Shown: in pieces, positions 1-9,107 of the stretch
Layout: every line of letters starts with the position of its first letter
Position numbering within the stretch: position 1 is the first letter of the stretch
From: QWQI01 sp964608915
Lineage (GTDB): Bacteria; Planctomycetota; Planctomycetia; Isosphaerales; Isosphaeraceae
DNA: 64,000 nucleotides
Reading direction: 5' to 3'
NCBI GenBank assembly: GCA_964608915.1
Contig: CAZSQA010000029.1
Location: forward strand, 21,902 to 85,901
Made by a program: the position numbers and the translations under genes
The notes under the pieces: model-generated
Told to the model about the DNA's origin: nothing
What the model saw: only the letters and a program-made list of their open reading frames with translations
The model's database searches: none

Positions 1-1
1 C

Positions 2-1792
2 AACGACAGCCCCGGCGGAAGCGAAGCACTGGCACTCGCCGGGTGGGACGTAAGCGAATTTCTCGGTCAGAAGGCGATCATACGGATCGAAGATCAGGCG
101 ACCGGCGGCTGGGGGCATATCAACGTCGATCAGATCGTCCTGACGAACGCCACGCCGCCCATGCCTCTGAAAGACGCATTCAGGGAGCTGACGGCCAGCC
201 ATCGTTATCTCATGTTGCCCGTGAAGAATGGCTCACCGAAACGGAAAGTGACGTTTTTCGTCGACAGTCTGGAGGTCGTTCGAAACGACATCGAACTGGC
301 CGATGGCACCCCTGACTGGTGGGCGCTGATGGATATCGCGCGCTGGAGGGGAAAGCGGCTGAAGCTCGTTGTGGACACTCTTCCCGGCGATTCGAAAGCG
401 CTGGCATCGATCGAACAGCGGGACGCGATCGACGATGCTGCGAGCCTCTACCGCGAACCGTTGCGGGGGCAATTGCATTTTTCGCCCCGGCGAGGCTGGA
501 ACAACGACCCCAACGGGCTCGTCCATTTCGGCGGCGAATATCACATGTTCTTTCAGCATAACCCTTATGGCTGGGGCTGGGGGAACATGCACTGGGGGCA
601 TGCCGTGAGCCGGGATCTGGTGAATTGGGAGGAATTGGGCGACGTGCTCTGGCCCGACAGATTCGGGCCGATGTTCAGCGGGTCGGCCGTGGTCGACCAT
701 GCGAACGTCAGTGGCCTGGGCACGAAGGATAAGCCACCGCTGCTTCTGTTTTACACAGCCGCGGGCGATCCGGCCGTGCAGTGCCTGGCTTCGAGTACGG
801 ACGGACGGACGTTCGCGAAATTCGAGCGGAACCCCGTGGTCGGACAGGTGACCGGTGGGAATCGTGACCCGAAAGTCATCTGGCATGAGCCTTCGAAACG
901 TTGGGTCATGGTGCTTTATGTCGAAAAGCCCGGGGGACAGCATACGATCCACTTCTTCGTTTCCGGGAACCTGATCGACTGGAAACTGGCCAGCCTGTTC
1001 GAAGGCGACAAGACGCCCGGCCGATTCATGTACGAATGCCCTGACTTTTTCCCGCTCGCGATCGACGGCGATCCGGCGAAAACCGCCTGGGTACTTATGG
1101 CGGCCGATGGCCAGTATGCACTCGGCGATTTCGACGGAAAGACGTTCACGGCTTCTCATTCCAGGCTGAAAAGTCAGCAGGGCCGTGGTTTTTACGCGGC
1201 GCAGACGTTCGCCGACATTCCGCGTGAAGATGGCCGCAGGATCCGCATCGGCTGGTGGCAGACGGAGACTCGCGGAATGCCGTTCAACCAGTCGATGACA
1301 CTGCCGCATGAAATGAAACTTGTCAGCACGCCCGATGGCCCGAGGATCACGAATGCACCGGTGCGTGAGATCGACAAATTGCGTGGCACGGGCAGTATCG
1401 TTTCGAACGTGACAGTCAGGGCAGGATCGCCGAACACTCTGGCTCATTTCGATGCCGAATTGGCCGAAGTTCGAATGCGATTCGAGCCGGGGAATGCGAA
1501 GGTGACGCTGCGTGCGAGAGGAGCCTTGGTCGAGATCGACCCTGTGGCATCGACCTTGAAAGTTCGCGACCATGTCGTGCCGATCCCGAAATCGAAGATG
1601 ATGGACCTGATCCTGTATTGCGATCGTACGGGGCTGGAAATTTTCGCCTCGGGTGGTCTCGTCTACGTGCCGTTTCCGTATCAACCTCAACCGGACGATC
1701 GACGATTCGGCATCGAAGTCGATGGAGGTGATGTCCGTTTCGAAACGATCGAATTTCATGAGATGCGATCGATCTGGAATTCGGATCGATGA
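2..1792 (+). CDS. GH32 family fructan/sucrose hydrolase, 5' partial
   Basis: This is a glycoside hydrolase family 32 enzyme (levanase/invertase type) that cleaves beta-fructosides. The reading frame is open from base 2, so the gene starts upstream of the window; the first internal ATG, at 161, is not the true start. The three GH32 signatures are visible: WNNDPNG with the nucleophile Asp at 506-508, RDPK with the transition-state Asp at 866-868, and ECPDFF with the acid/base Glu at 1034-1036. The part before the beta-propeller (bases 2 to about 460) matches the accessory N-terminal segment seen in many planctomycete levanases, and the C-terminal 150 or so residues form the usual beta-sandwich. 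The enzyme is likely secreted, but the signal peptide would lie outside the window. Exact substrate (levan, inulin or sucrose) cannot be told. Confidence 0.93.
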   Translation, partial: NDSPGGSEALALAGWDVSEFLGQKAIIRIEDQATGGWGHINVDQIVLTNATPPMPLKDAFRELTASHRYLMLPVKNGSPKRKVTFFVDSLEVVRNDIELADGTPDWWALMDIARWRGKRLKLVVDTLPGDSKALASIEQRDAIDDAASLYREPLRGQLHFSPRRGWNNDPNGLVHFGGEYHMFFQHNPYGWGWGNMHWGHAVSRDLVNWEELGDVLWPDRFGPMFSGSAVVDHANVSGLGTKDKPPLLLFYTAAGDPAVQCLASSTDGRTFAKFERNPVVGQVTGGNRDPKVIWHEPSKRWVMVLYVEKPGGQHTIHFFVSGNLIDWKLASLFEGDKTPGRFMYECPDFFPLAIDGDPAKTAWVLMAADGQYALGDFDGKTFTASHSRLKSQQGRGFYAAQTFADIPREDGRRIRIGWWQTETRGMPFNQSMTLPHEMKLVSTPDGPRITNAPVREIDKLRGTGSIVSNVTVRAGSPNTLAHFDAELAEVRMRFEPGNAKVTLRARGALVEIDPVASTLKVRDHVVPIPKSKMMDLILYCDRTGLEIFASGGLVYVPFPYQPQPDDRRFGIEVDGGDVRFETIEFHEMRSIWNSDR

Positions 1793-1853
1793 ACGTCAGG
1801 TGAGTAAAAAGTCATGGGATTGCCGCGATCCCGGAAATGAACCAGCCTGCGAA

Positions 1854-2435
1854 TCAAATCCTGGCGTAATGCCGCAGCCGGACACGGTCCTCCAGCACTT
1901 CTTCGATGAGCCGCCAGCCCCATGCCGGTTTGATCTCAGGTCGTTTGTGCGGAGTCAGGATGACGAGCACCGGTGCGACCTGCGTCAAACGCAGGCAAAC
2001 TTGCGGCAATAATCCGGAATCGGCCAGATGGAGCGCGAAAGAGCAGAAGACGGCTTCGAACGATCGGGAATCGAGCGATCCGCGCGAGATCGAAACGAAA
2101 TCCTCTTTCAGGGCTTCCTTGCCTGTGCGGTTGAGATAAGCCGGACCTGTGAAAGGATCGGCTCCGATGACATGCTGGAATCCGCGACTGAGAAACACGC
2201 TCGAAATCTCTCCGGAGCCACAGGCGAGGTCAAGAATGCGGGCGTCCGTATCGGGCGCGTGCCGTTCGATCCAACTCTCGACGAGCCTGCTCACGATCGG
2301 CTCGTGCGGGTTGGCATAATCCGCGGCATGTGCGGCATAATATCCCTGAGTACCGAGAATGTCGTATCCGGGCCGAACAGGCGCAGGTGCCGGCGGCGAT
2401 TTTCGGGACGGACGTGAGGAACGCGGTCGTGCCAT
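1854..2435 (-). CDS. class I SAM-dependent methyltransferase
   Basis: A small Rossmann-fold methyltransferase of about 193 residues. Motif I reads ILDLACGSGEIS and is followed by an acidic end of strand 2 (GADPF), the SAM-binding pattern of the Methyltransf_11/25 type. I choose the ATG at 2435 because the residues before it (MLARISVV) look non-conserved and because this ATG shares the palindrome CATG with the divergent maf start; an upstream in-frame GTG at 2459 is possible. The N-terminus is basic and Ser/Arg/Pro-rich. It converges on the GH32 gene 61 bases away. The substrate is unknown; nothing in the context fixes it. Confidence 0.82.
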   Translation of the reverse strand: MARPRSSRPSRKSPPAPAPVRPGYDILGTQGYYAAHAADYANPHEPIVSRLVESWIERHAPDTDARILDLACGSGEISSVFLSRGFQHVIGADPFTGPAYLNRTGKEALKEDFVSISRGSLDSRSFEAVFCSFALHLADSGLLPQVCLRLTQVAPVLVILTPHKRPEIKPAWGWRLIEEVLEDRVRLRHYARI

Positions 2436-3039
2436 GACGACACTGATTCTGGCCAGCACATCGGTTTATCGCAAGGCTCTCCTGGAGCGGCTGGGGCTGG
2501 CGATCGAGTGTATCGCCCCCGGAGTCGACGAAGCGTCGTATCAGACGAAAACGATGGCTCCGAAACAGCTTGCCGAAGAGCTTGCAAGTGCCAAGGCTCG
2601 GGCGGTCGCAGTGCGGAATCCCGGCCGAATCATCATCGGCGGCGATCAGCTGCTGTCTTTCGAGGGCCAGGTGTTAGGGAAGCCGGGGACATTCGAAAAT
2701 GCCGTGGCGCAATTGATGCGTCTCAGTGGGCGAACTCATGAACTGGTGACGGCGATGTCGGTCATCAGCCCTGACGGAGTGGAACATCGACACACGGATG
2801 TCTCGTGCATGACGATGCGAACGCTCGACCGTGAACGTATCGAACGCTATGTGAGGCTTGACATGCCCCTGGATTGCGCGGGTTCGTACAAAATCGAATC
2901 GGGCGGGATCGCTCTGTTCGCAGCGATCTCATCCGCGGACCAGTCGGCGATCACAGGACTGCCGCTGATGGCTCTGACGGCGATTCTGGAACGGCTCGGC
3001 GTGACCGTTCCTGGCGATTTCGAAAAGTCTTCGAAATGA
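2434..3039 (+). CDS. maf: Maf family nucleotide pyrophosphatase
   Basis: A Maf/YhdE/YceF-type protein of 201 residues that hydrolyses non-canonical or modified nucleoside triphosphates to monophosphates in the cytoplasm. It opens with LASTSVYRKALLERLG, a variant of the family's LASxSPRR start, then shows GGDQLLSFEGQVLGKP (family GxDQ/xLGKP) and SYKIESGGIALF (usual AGSYxIEGxGxxL). The ATG at 2434 follows a GAGGAA purine stretch near 2415; an upstream ATG at 2359 would add a Gly/Arg-rich tail with no family similarity. Maf stops one base before the Dnmt2-like gene, so the two are probably co-transcribed and translationally coupled. Confidence 0.9.
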   Translation: MTTLILASTSVYRKALLERLGLAIECIAPGVDEASYQTKTMAPKQLAEELASAKARAVAVRNPGRIIIGGDQLLSFEGQVLGKPGTFENAVAQLMRLSGRTHELVTAMSVISPDGVEHRHTDVSCMTMRTLDRERIERYVRLDMPLDCAGSYKIESGGIALFAAISSADQSAITGLPLMALTAILERLGVTVPGDFEKSSK

Positions 3040-3040
3040 A

Positions 3041-3988
3041 ATGGAAAGTGCGAACACGATGACCGTTTCCATGGTGGAATGGCATTGCGGTATAGGCGGC
3101 GTGGCGGCGGCTTTGGGCAATGCGGCCAGGGCTATCGCCGCAGTGGATATCAAACGAGAGGCCCTGGAGATCTACCGGTCGAATTTTCCGGAGCATCGAC
3201 CGATCTGCCGGAATATCGAATCGCTTACGCCTGAAGTGGTTGCCGGCTGGGGGGCCGTGGATTTCTGGTGGATGAGCCCGCCCTGTCAGCCCCATACCGT
3301 TCTGGGCAACCGGCGTGATCTTGCGGATCCCCGCTCCGCGTCGTTCGAACGGCTGCTGAAGCTGATCGAAGCCCTGAAGCCGCCGAACCTGGCGATGGAA
3401 AACGTTCCAGGTTTCGCGACAAGCCAATCGCGGCAAGCGCTTCTGGATACATTGGAAGGTGCCGGCTACGCCTGGGCGGAAGAAGTGATATGCCCCACGA
3501 AATTCGGCTGGCCGAACCGGCGTGAACGGTACTATCTGGCCGCGACTCGCGACACATCCGCCGGCTTGATCGCCCCCAGGGACGATACGATCCGTACCTG
3601 GACTCTTAACTCCTGCATTCACCCAGATTTCGATTCGGATGCGAGGCTCGTCGCGGACGAGGCGTTCATCGCGCGCTATACAGGTGCGATTCACATGGCG
3701 GACCGGTTCGATCCCCGGGAGCGAACCAACTGCTTTACGTCAGCCTACGGGCGGAGCCCGACTCGCACGGGCTCATTTCTCAAACTTCCAGAAGCCGGAG
3801 GATTGCGACGGTTCGCTCCTCGGGAAGTGCTGGCGCTTCTCGATTTTCCGGAACGGTATCGGCTACCGCTCGAAGCGGACCCCCGGAAAATGTGGCCCCT
3901 GGTCGGAAACAGTCTGACGCTGGGCGCGACGCGTCGCACTCTGTCCCGGCTTGCGATTTTCGCGGATCGATTCGTGGCTGAGGCTTGA
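3041..3988 (+). CDS. Dnmt2/TRDMT1-like cytosine-5 methyltransferase (probable tRNA C38)
   Basis: A cytosine-5 methyltransferase of 315 residues. Motif I is WHCGIGG, motif IV is SPPCQPHT with catalytic Cys82, motif VI is ENV, motif VIII is NRRERYYLAA, and motif X is LVGNSLT. Two features match the Dnmt2 (tRNA Asp C38) subfamily rather than restriction-type enzymes: the CFT tripeptide at residues 231-233, inside CFTSAYGRSPTRTGSFLK, and the short target-recognition region without a long variable domain. GNRRDLADPRSASF after PCQ also follows the Dnmt2 pattern (GRQGDxxDxRxxSF). The start could be 3041, one base after maf, or 3059, which has GGAAAG ten bases upstream. No restriction endonuclease gene lies nearby. 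Activity on tRNA is inferred from the motif set; a DNA methyltransferase role is not excluded. Confidence 0.85.
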   Translation: MESANTMTVSMVEWHCGIGGVAAALGNAARAIAAVDIKREALEIYRSNFPEHRPICRNIESLTPEVVAGWGAVDFWWMSPPCQPHTVLGNRRDLADPRSASFERLLKLIEALKPPNLAMENVPGFATSQSRQALLDTLEGAGYAWAEEVICPTKFGWPNRRERYYLAATRDTSAGLIAPRDDTIRTWTLNSCIHPDFDSDARLVADEAFIARYTGAIHMADRFDPRERTNCFTSAYGRSPTRTGSFLKLPEAGGLRRFAPREVLALLDFPERYRLPLEADPRKMWPLVGNSLTLGATRRTLSRLAIFADRFVAEA

Positions 3989-4035
3989 AACCGTTCGTCG
4001 ATCGTCGGTCGGCGATTGATTTGAGGCTGGATCGA

Positions 4036-5475
4036 TCAACCTTCACGAGCGATAACGTATTGGTCGATTCGTCCGTCCGGCCAGATCATCGTGGTCAGTT
4101 CCAGGGTGACGTCTTTGCCTTTCGGTTTGATCCGATAGGAACGTATCGTCATCCCCCCGCGCAGCGACTTGCCGGTCTGGAGGAATTCCTTCGGCTCGCC
4201 GAGCGGGGCGAGGCTCTGGGCGTAGTCGGCCAAAGTCTCGGCTGTGAAGTAGTCGTCGGCGGATTTCGAAAGCACGGATCGATCGATCTCGCCCCTTGTG
4301 AGGCCTTCGTAAAGCTTTTTAGCCGTCTTCAGGGCCGCGGCGTCTTCATCGGCTCCGTCCGGGAACAGGATCCTGGCGATCTTGTCGGCGATCTGACCTG
4401 GCGCGCCGGAGGCACCCGGGTAGATATTGGCGAATGCGACGATCGCGGCCCGGTCGTCCGGATAGACCAGGTTCATCGTCGTATAGCCGGAAACCGCGCC
4501 GCCGTGCGAAATACGCCGACGACCTCCTGGAGCCGCGACACGAACGCCAAGGCCGTAACCCGTGGCTGTGCCGGCTTCGAGGATCGTGTCGGTCAGTTTG
4601 GTTTTGTACGACGTTGCCTTCAGGGCCGTTCGCTCGATCATGGCGATATCCCAAAGTGCCAGGTCGTGAGCAGTCATTGCGAGCTGACCTGCACCGAAGA
4701 GCCATCCGGAGCCTTCTTTAGGGGCAGGGCGCAAGGGGCCGAGTGCATTTCGGAGATAGCCGCCGGCATCCGAATCGCTCAGCGGCGATGCGTCGAAATC
4801 GACGACCGATTTCATTTCGAGCGGTTCGAAAATCCGCTCACGCAGAAACGGCAGAAACGGCTTGCCGGAGACCTTTTCGACGACCGCGGCTGCGATGACG
4901 TAATTCGTATTGCTGTATTGCCATTTCGTTCCCGGCTCGAAATCGAGAGGCCGGGCGGCCCAGTCGGCCATGATCGCTTCCGCCGTCGCGGGCCGCCGCA
5001 TGTCGGGCCAGACGTAATCCTGGGGCCAGTAATCGCGGTATCCGGATGTCATGGAAAGCAACTGCCGCAAGGTGATGTCTTCGGCTCTTGTGAGCTTGGG
5101 GAACCACTTGCCGACCTTGTCGTCGAGCGTGAGCTTGCCGTCTTCTTCCAGAAGCAGGATCGCAGCCGCGGTAAACTGTTTGCTGACGGACCCGATGGCG
5201 TATCGCATCGAAGGAACGGCTTTCGCTTTGGGATCGATTCTCCCGTCGCCGTAAGCCTGTTCATAGACGATCCTGCCCTCGCGAACCACAGCGATCGAAG
5301 CGCTCGGAGCACCTGTCGAAGCCAGAACGGCCGCGGCTTCGCGGTCGATCTTCTCGCGTTCGGCCATCGTCAGCTCCTGAGCCACGGATGCGCTGCAGAA
5401 CGTCGCAGCGATGAAAATCGACAAATGTCGATAGGGACGTCGGGACTTGGCGGGAACCGTTCGATCGAAAGTCAT
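4036..5475 (-). CDS. serine beta-lactamase / class C-like hydrolase, exported
   Basis: A penicillin-binding-like serine hydrolase (beta-lactamase family, Pfam Beta-lactamase type) of 479 residues. The N-terminus has basic residues followed by a hydrophobic stretch (LSIFIAATFCSASVAQE), consistent with a signal peptide and periplasmic location. The catalytic Ser-X-X-Lys is GSVSKQFTAAAIL, the Tyr-X-Asn element is YSNTNY, and the third motif is SHGGAVSGY. After the catalytic domain comes about 120 residues of extra sequence ending in ELTTMIWPDGRIDQYVIAREG, as in many planctomycete and acidobacterial serine hydrolases with a DUF3471-like tail. It may be an esterase or D-peptidase rather than an antibiotic-resistance enzyme. 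It converges with the Dnmt2-like gene. Confidence 0.9.
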   Translation of the reverse strand: MTFDRTVPAKSRRPYRHLSIFIAATFCSASVAQELTMAEREKIDREAAAVLASTGAPSASIAVVREGRIVYEQAYGDGRIDPKAKAVPSMRYAIGSVSKQFTAAAILLLEEDGKLTLDDKVGKWFPKLTRAEDITLRQLLSMTSGYRDYWPQDYVWPDMRRPATAEAIMADWAARPLDFEPGTKWQYSNTNYVIAAAVVEKVSGKPFLPFLRERIFEPLEMKSVVDFDASPLSDSDAGGYLRNALGPLRPAPKEGSGWLFGAGQLAMTAHDLALWDIAMIERTALKATSYKTKLTDTILEAGTATGYGLGVRVAAPGGRRRISHGGAVSGYTTMNLVYPDDRAAIVAFANIYPGASGAPGQIADKIARILFPDGADEDAAALKTAKKLYEGLTRGEIDRSVLSKSADDYFTAETLADYAQSLAPLGEPKEFLQTGKSLRGGMTIRSYRIKPKGKDVTLELTTMIWPDGRIDQYVIAREG

Positions 5476-5582
5476 GGTTCGATGCTCTTTTCTCGGATTT
5501 CGCTAAGGCCTGTTGCCGTCGATCACAGGGTGGAGGATGCAAGAGTGACGGAGCGATCCGGAATTCCCGACGGATCCGGCCT

Positions 5583-6437
5583 TCATTCGGGTGGATCGGC
5601 CTGGAGCAAATACCACTGGCCGTCGCGGCCGCGTTCGGTGGTCCATCGCATGGGGTACCTGGCGACCGGCCCCGCGGATCGACGCCCGCGCAGGCTCACG
5701 GCGAGATCGAAGTTCACGTGGCGGACGAGAGGATCGTTCGGGTCCGGGTTCGCGCGCAGCGATTCGATCGACATCACGACCGGCGTACCGGCCCATGCGT
5801 CGCCCCTGTGCCGCCATTCCTGGATGCGACCTTTCCAGTATCGCTGAAATCCGGCGAATTCCGAATAGTGCGGCGAATTCTGAGCCTCGGGAGTCAGCAG
5901 TAGCCACATGCGGCGGTAGAGCGGTCCGTGATGTTCGAGGGATTCCACGAAGTCGCGTACGGCACGTTCCGGGCTCGAACGGACAGGGCGTTCCAGGCCG
6001 ACGACGAGCGGATAAGCCAGTAAAATCGTGGCGAGAGATCCGATCACGGTGACCCAGCCGGAGATATGAATCGTGTTCCAGTCGGCGAACAACCAGGCAA
6101 GGATCAAAGTGATTCCGCCCGCCAGAAATACGCGAAACAGGTGCGGACCGCTTTCCCTGGCACGCGACCAGAGCGGAAAATCGCGTGCGGATTCGATACG
6201 GCCCAATCGGTCCGGCACGACTCGGGGCCTCGAATTCCGCTGAGTATCGCCGAAATCGCTCACCGATTTACGCACCGAAGAGGATTCGACGGATGCGAGT
6301 TCGATCGTTTCGGCATCTTCGGACGCGGGCACCCGAATTGCCCCTGAAGCGGGGTTGCCCTCTGCCTTCGGGGCGTCGTCCCAGAGCGACCTGGGGTCGG
6401 AGATCGATTTGTCGTCAGAGCGGTCGATCAGTCCCAT
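5583..6437 (-). CDS. hypothetical membrane protein
   Basis: A 284-residue protein of unknown function. A polar N-terminal part of about 100 residues is followed by two adjacent hydrophobic segments (LFRVFLAGGITLILAWLF and WVTVIGSLATILLAYPLVVG), then a soluble C-terminal domain rich in Arg and Trp that ends with QWYLLQADPPE. The C-terminal part, with YRRMWLLLTPEAQ and a final beta-rich stretch, is reminiscent of NTF2-like or DUF4878-type folds, but this is only an impression. Its start codon lies inside the 3' end of the upstream FG-GAP gene (10-base overlap, 6428-6437), so the two are translationally coupled and probably work together. Confidence 0.75.
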   Translation of the reverse strand: MGLIDRSDDKSISDPRSLWDDAPKAEGNPASGAIRVPASEDAETIELASVESSSVRKSVSDFGDTQRNSRPRVVPDRLGRIESARDFPLWSRARESGPHLFRVFLAGGITLILAWLFADWNTIHISGWVTVIGSLATILLAYPLVVGLERPVRSSPERAVRDFVESLEHHGPLYRRMWLLLTPEAQNSPHYSEFAGFQRYWKGRIQEWRHRGDAWAGTPVVMSIESLRANPDPNDPLVRHVNFDLAVSLRGRRSAGPVARYPMRWTTERGRDGQWYLLQADPPE

Positions 6438-8422
6438 CTCAACGATTCTCGTGGCCAGATCATGGCTTTGCCCTGGTCGGGAACGATCAGCAGATCCGGT
6501 TCTTTTCGACCGATTGATGTGACGCCGCAGACGCTGAACGACGTAGCACCAGGGGCCATGTGCCGGTGAATCAGTTCTCCGCTTGCGGTTCGCAGCGGCA
6601 GTGTGACGACCCCGCCTTTCGGATTTCGCAGAAGTATCCAGAACAGGGGGAAGTCCGTCAGGGGTTTTTCGAGGGGGGCTTCGATCCAGTCGGCCAGTCG
6701 GCCGATCGTCGGCGGAGCCATGGAGAGAATCAGTTCGACCGATCCCGGGGCCGTCCAGGAGCCGGCCCAGAGGTGCGTCAGGCCGCCGCGCCGGCCAGGG
6801 CCGCCGAGCCGGATCGGCAGATCCCGGGCGTCGAGGATTTTGACGCCGGGGCCATGATCGAGCTTTTCGCGGCGTGGCCAGCAGGTCAGTTCGCCGGCTT
6901 CGTCGAACCCGATCAGATCGGGTTCCGCGGCGCCGGTCCAGTGGCCGACGGCGACCTGGGATCGAGGGCTCACGTAAAGTGGCTTGCCCCCGGAAGTCAC
7001 ACGATCAGCGAAGTCCAGCCGGGGTTGAGTTTTATGGCCGTTGTTTCGCATATACCAGACGGCACCGCGGGCATCGGCGACGACGGCGTCCATTCGTTCA
7101 TGCGCCGTCCAGTCGCAAAGCGTCGGGCAGGCATAGCGTGGCTTGCTTGTCTCAGGGCCTCCGTCACGGATCTTACGAGTATCACGAGCGGAGACACGGA
7201 ACGGGTCGCCACCTGATTCGAGCCGGACTGGCGTGCCGATCGCGGGCTGACCCGGCTGGCCACGATCAGGATAAAGGATCAGGCCGCCGTCTGCCGTGCC
7301 CACGACGATATCGATGCCGCCGTCATTGTCCCAGTCCGTTGCGGTGGCTACGGCGTCCGGGCCGAAGACGAGATCGCCAGAGACTTTCGACAGCACGCGG
7401 TTAACCGCACCCACACTTTCGCGAGGCTGGGCCGCGATGACGGAGACTCCGCCGGCGGCATCAGTTAGCACGAGTCTGCCGGGGCGGTCTCGCAGCGGTT
7501 TGACCCACGCGATCGAGCTGGCTGAACCAGGCAATACGACTGGCCGGGGAGGCGAACCGGCGACGACCGGTCGGGGCCGGCCGACACCTGGCGGAACGAT
7601 ACCGCCGAAATTCGTGAGCAGGCTCAGGTGACCGGCTCCATCGAAATGGAGAAGCTGGTCCGCTCCGGGGCCGGTCCAGGAGACAAGCAGCAGTCGACTG
7701 GCCGGATTTCGGGAGAGAAGGGCATCGGCATCGGCGTCGGCCAGGGCTGCGGGGTGATAACCGTCGAGGAGCGAGTCGGTCATGCGTTCCAAAAGGAACA
7801 GAGCAGGGCCGCCGGCTTCCCGTTCCGGCATGACGTGCACGACCAGTTCCAGCCGGCCGCGACCAAGCCAGTCGGTGAGCTGAAGGGCCACGATTCGGTC
7901 GAAATCGATCGGCAGCCCAAGTTCGCCGGCGTGGCCCAGGTCATGAAGGCCCGGGATTTGTCCGTCGAAGGCCGATTCGAGATTGACCGAAGCGAACAGC
8001 CGGCCTGAGATGCGTTCGACGCCGACGAACAGCACGGAGCCGGTCTGATCGCAAGTGCGCGCGTCGAAAGCGGCCCATTCGCGTTCGGGCCAGACGCAGT
8101 TCAGAGATCCGACGGAAAGCGCATCGGTTCGTTCGAGCCGCCCGGCTTTCAAGGCACCGCCGACGTTCGCGACCAGCCCTTCGCCGTCGATGAGGTCGAC
8201 GAGCGTGGATCGGGAACCCGCGCCAAGTTCCAGGGGAAGTCCGACGACATCCGGTCCGAATTCGAGAACGAACGGCGATCGGGGCGGAGAGTCGGCCTGC
8301 GTTTCAGAGACAACGGCAGGCTGCTCCGCTGGGGGGAGATCCGCCGATTCTTGTACCGTGGACGCTTCCGGGGTCAGTGGGTCGAGGTCGTCGAGACCAG
8401 AGCCGAATGATGAACCTGGCAT
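6428..8422 (-). CDS. FG-GAP/VCBS repeat-like protein
   Basis: A 664-residue protein with beta-propeller-type repeats. The clearest unit is ATATDWDNDGGIDIVVGTAD, which has the Asp/Asn-rich calcium-binding DxDxDGxxD pattern of FG-GAP/VCBS repeats; other degenerate copies include VVADARGAVWYMRNNG and WTGAAEPDLIGFDEAGELT. The N-terminus is acidic and Ser/Pro-rich, and no signal peptide is evident from the chosen ATG at 8422. In this protein class the propeller usually binds a partner or polysaccharide outside the cytoplasm. It overlaps the following membrane-protein gene by 10 bases, suggesting that the partner anchors it. Function is not known. Confidence 0.8.
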   Translation of the reverse strand: MPGSSFGSGLDDLDPLTPEASTVQESADLPPAEQPAVVSETQADSPPRSPFVLEFGPDVVGLPLELGAGSRSTLVDLIDGEGLVANVGGALKAGRLERTDALSVGSLNCVWPEREWAAFDARTCDQTGSVLFVGVERISGRLFASVNLESAFDGQIPGLHDLGHAGELGLPIDFDRIVALQLTDWLGRGRLELVVHVMPEREAGGPALFLLERMTDSLLDGYHPAALADADADALLSRNPASRLLLVSWTGPGADQLLHFDGAGHLSLLTNFGGIVPPGVGRPRPVVAGSPPRPVVLPGSASSIAWVKPLRDRPGRLVLTDAAGGVSVIAAQPRESVGAVNRVLSKVSGDLVFGPDAVATATDWDNDGGIDIVVGTADGGLILYPDRGQPGQPAIGTPVRLESGGDPFRVSARDTRKIRDGGPETSKPRYACPTLCDWTAHERMDAVVADARGAVWYMRNNGHKTQPRLDFADRVTSGGKPLYVSPRSQVAVGHWTGAAEPDLIGFDEAGELTCWPRREKLDHGPGVKILDARDLPIRLGGPGRRGGLTHLWAGSWTAPGSVELILSMAPPTIGRLADWIEAPLEKPLTDFPLFWILLRNPKGGVVTLPLRTASGELIHRHMAPGATSFSVCGVTSIGRKEPDLLIVPDQGKAMIWPRESLRWD

Positions 8423-8528
8423 GCTATTGAGGATCGTTTTCGTGGGTGATCGAGGAGTTCAGGTAAGTCATGCCGAACGTCTTCCGCGGAGCGCGCTGGC
8501 GGCATGACACAAGAGTCGGGGGCGGTCG

Positions 8529-9107
8529 TCAGCGGGCGTAATCAGGCTCCATGCCGACTTTCCACTTGATGTTGCAGCCCATCGAAGGCTTCTGGGGCGA
8601 CCGGGCAGGCCTGCCGTTGAGCAGGGCGTCGACGGCATGCCGAAGGTCCGTACCCGTGACGGGCGTGCCATTGCCAGGGCGGCTGTCATCGAACTGGCCG
8701 CGATAGACGAGTGCACGGGTCTGGTCGAACAGATAAAAATCGGGCGTGCAAGCGGCTTTGTACGCTGCCGCAACCGATTGGTCCGCATCGTAAAGATACG
8801 GAAATTCGTAGCCAGCGGTTTTTTTCTCTTCTGCCATTTTCTCTGGCGAATCGGCCGGGTGAGTCGAAACGTCGTTCGAACTGATTGCGACGACGGCGAC
8901 GCCGCTTGCCTGCATATCGCGGCCGAAGCGGGCGAGTTCGTCGCGTACGTGCTTCACGTACGGGCAATGATTGCAGATGAACATGACGACAAGGCCCTTC
9001 GCGGTGGCGAAGTCGTCGAGCGATACGGTTCGGCCGTCGGTATCCGGTAGCGCGAATCGGGGAGCCTTCGTGCCCAGGGGCAGCATCGTCGAGGGGGTGA
9101 GGGCCAT
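8529..9107 (-). CDS. thioredoxin-fold (AhpC/TSA-type) protein with CNHCPYVKH motif
   Basis: A 192-residue peroxiredoxin/thioredoxin-fold protein. It starts with the TSA-type GTKAPRFALPDTDGR, then VVMFICNHCPYVKHV, which contains a CxxC pair (CNHC), and ACTPDFYLFD, where the TP dipeptide is the cis-proline loop. The sequence ends with a conserved SMGCNIKWK tail. This combination defines a common family of cytosolic thioredoxin-like proteins found in planctomycetes, cyanobacteria and Bacteroidetes whose redox partner is not established. The family is complete in length. No close neighbour shares its strand, so it is probably a single-gene unit. Confidence 0.9.
   Translation of the reverse strand: MALTPSTMLPLGTKAPRFALPDTDGRTVSLDDFATAKGLVVMFICNHCPYVKHVRDELARFGRDMQASGVAVVAISSNDVSTHPADSPEKMAEEKKTAGYEFPYLYDADQSVAAAYKAACTPDFYLFDQTRALVYRGQFDDSRPGNGTPVTGTDLRHAVDALLNGRPARSPQKPSMGCNIKWKVGMEPDYAR

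Noticed and set aside
233..1759. Long minus-strand frame antisense to the GH32 gene
   Set aside because: It mirrors the coding gene and has an Arg/His-rich translation with no domain pattern, typical of antisense shadows in high-GC genomes.
3985..5847. 620-residue plus-strand frame across the beta-lactamase-like gene
   Set aside because: It is antisense to a gene with clear catalytic motifs and is rich in Arg, Gly and Asp with no recognised fold.
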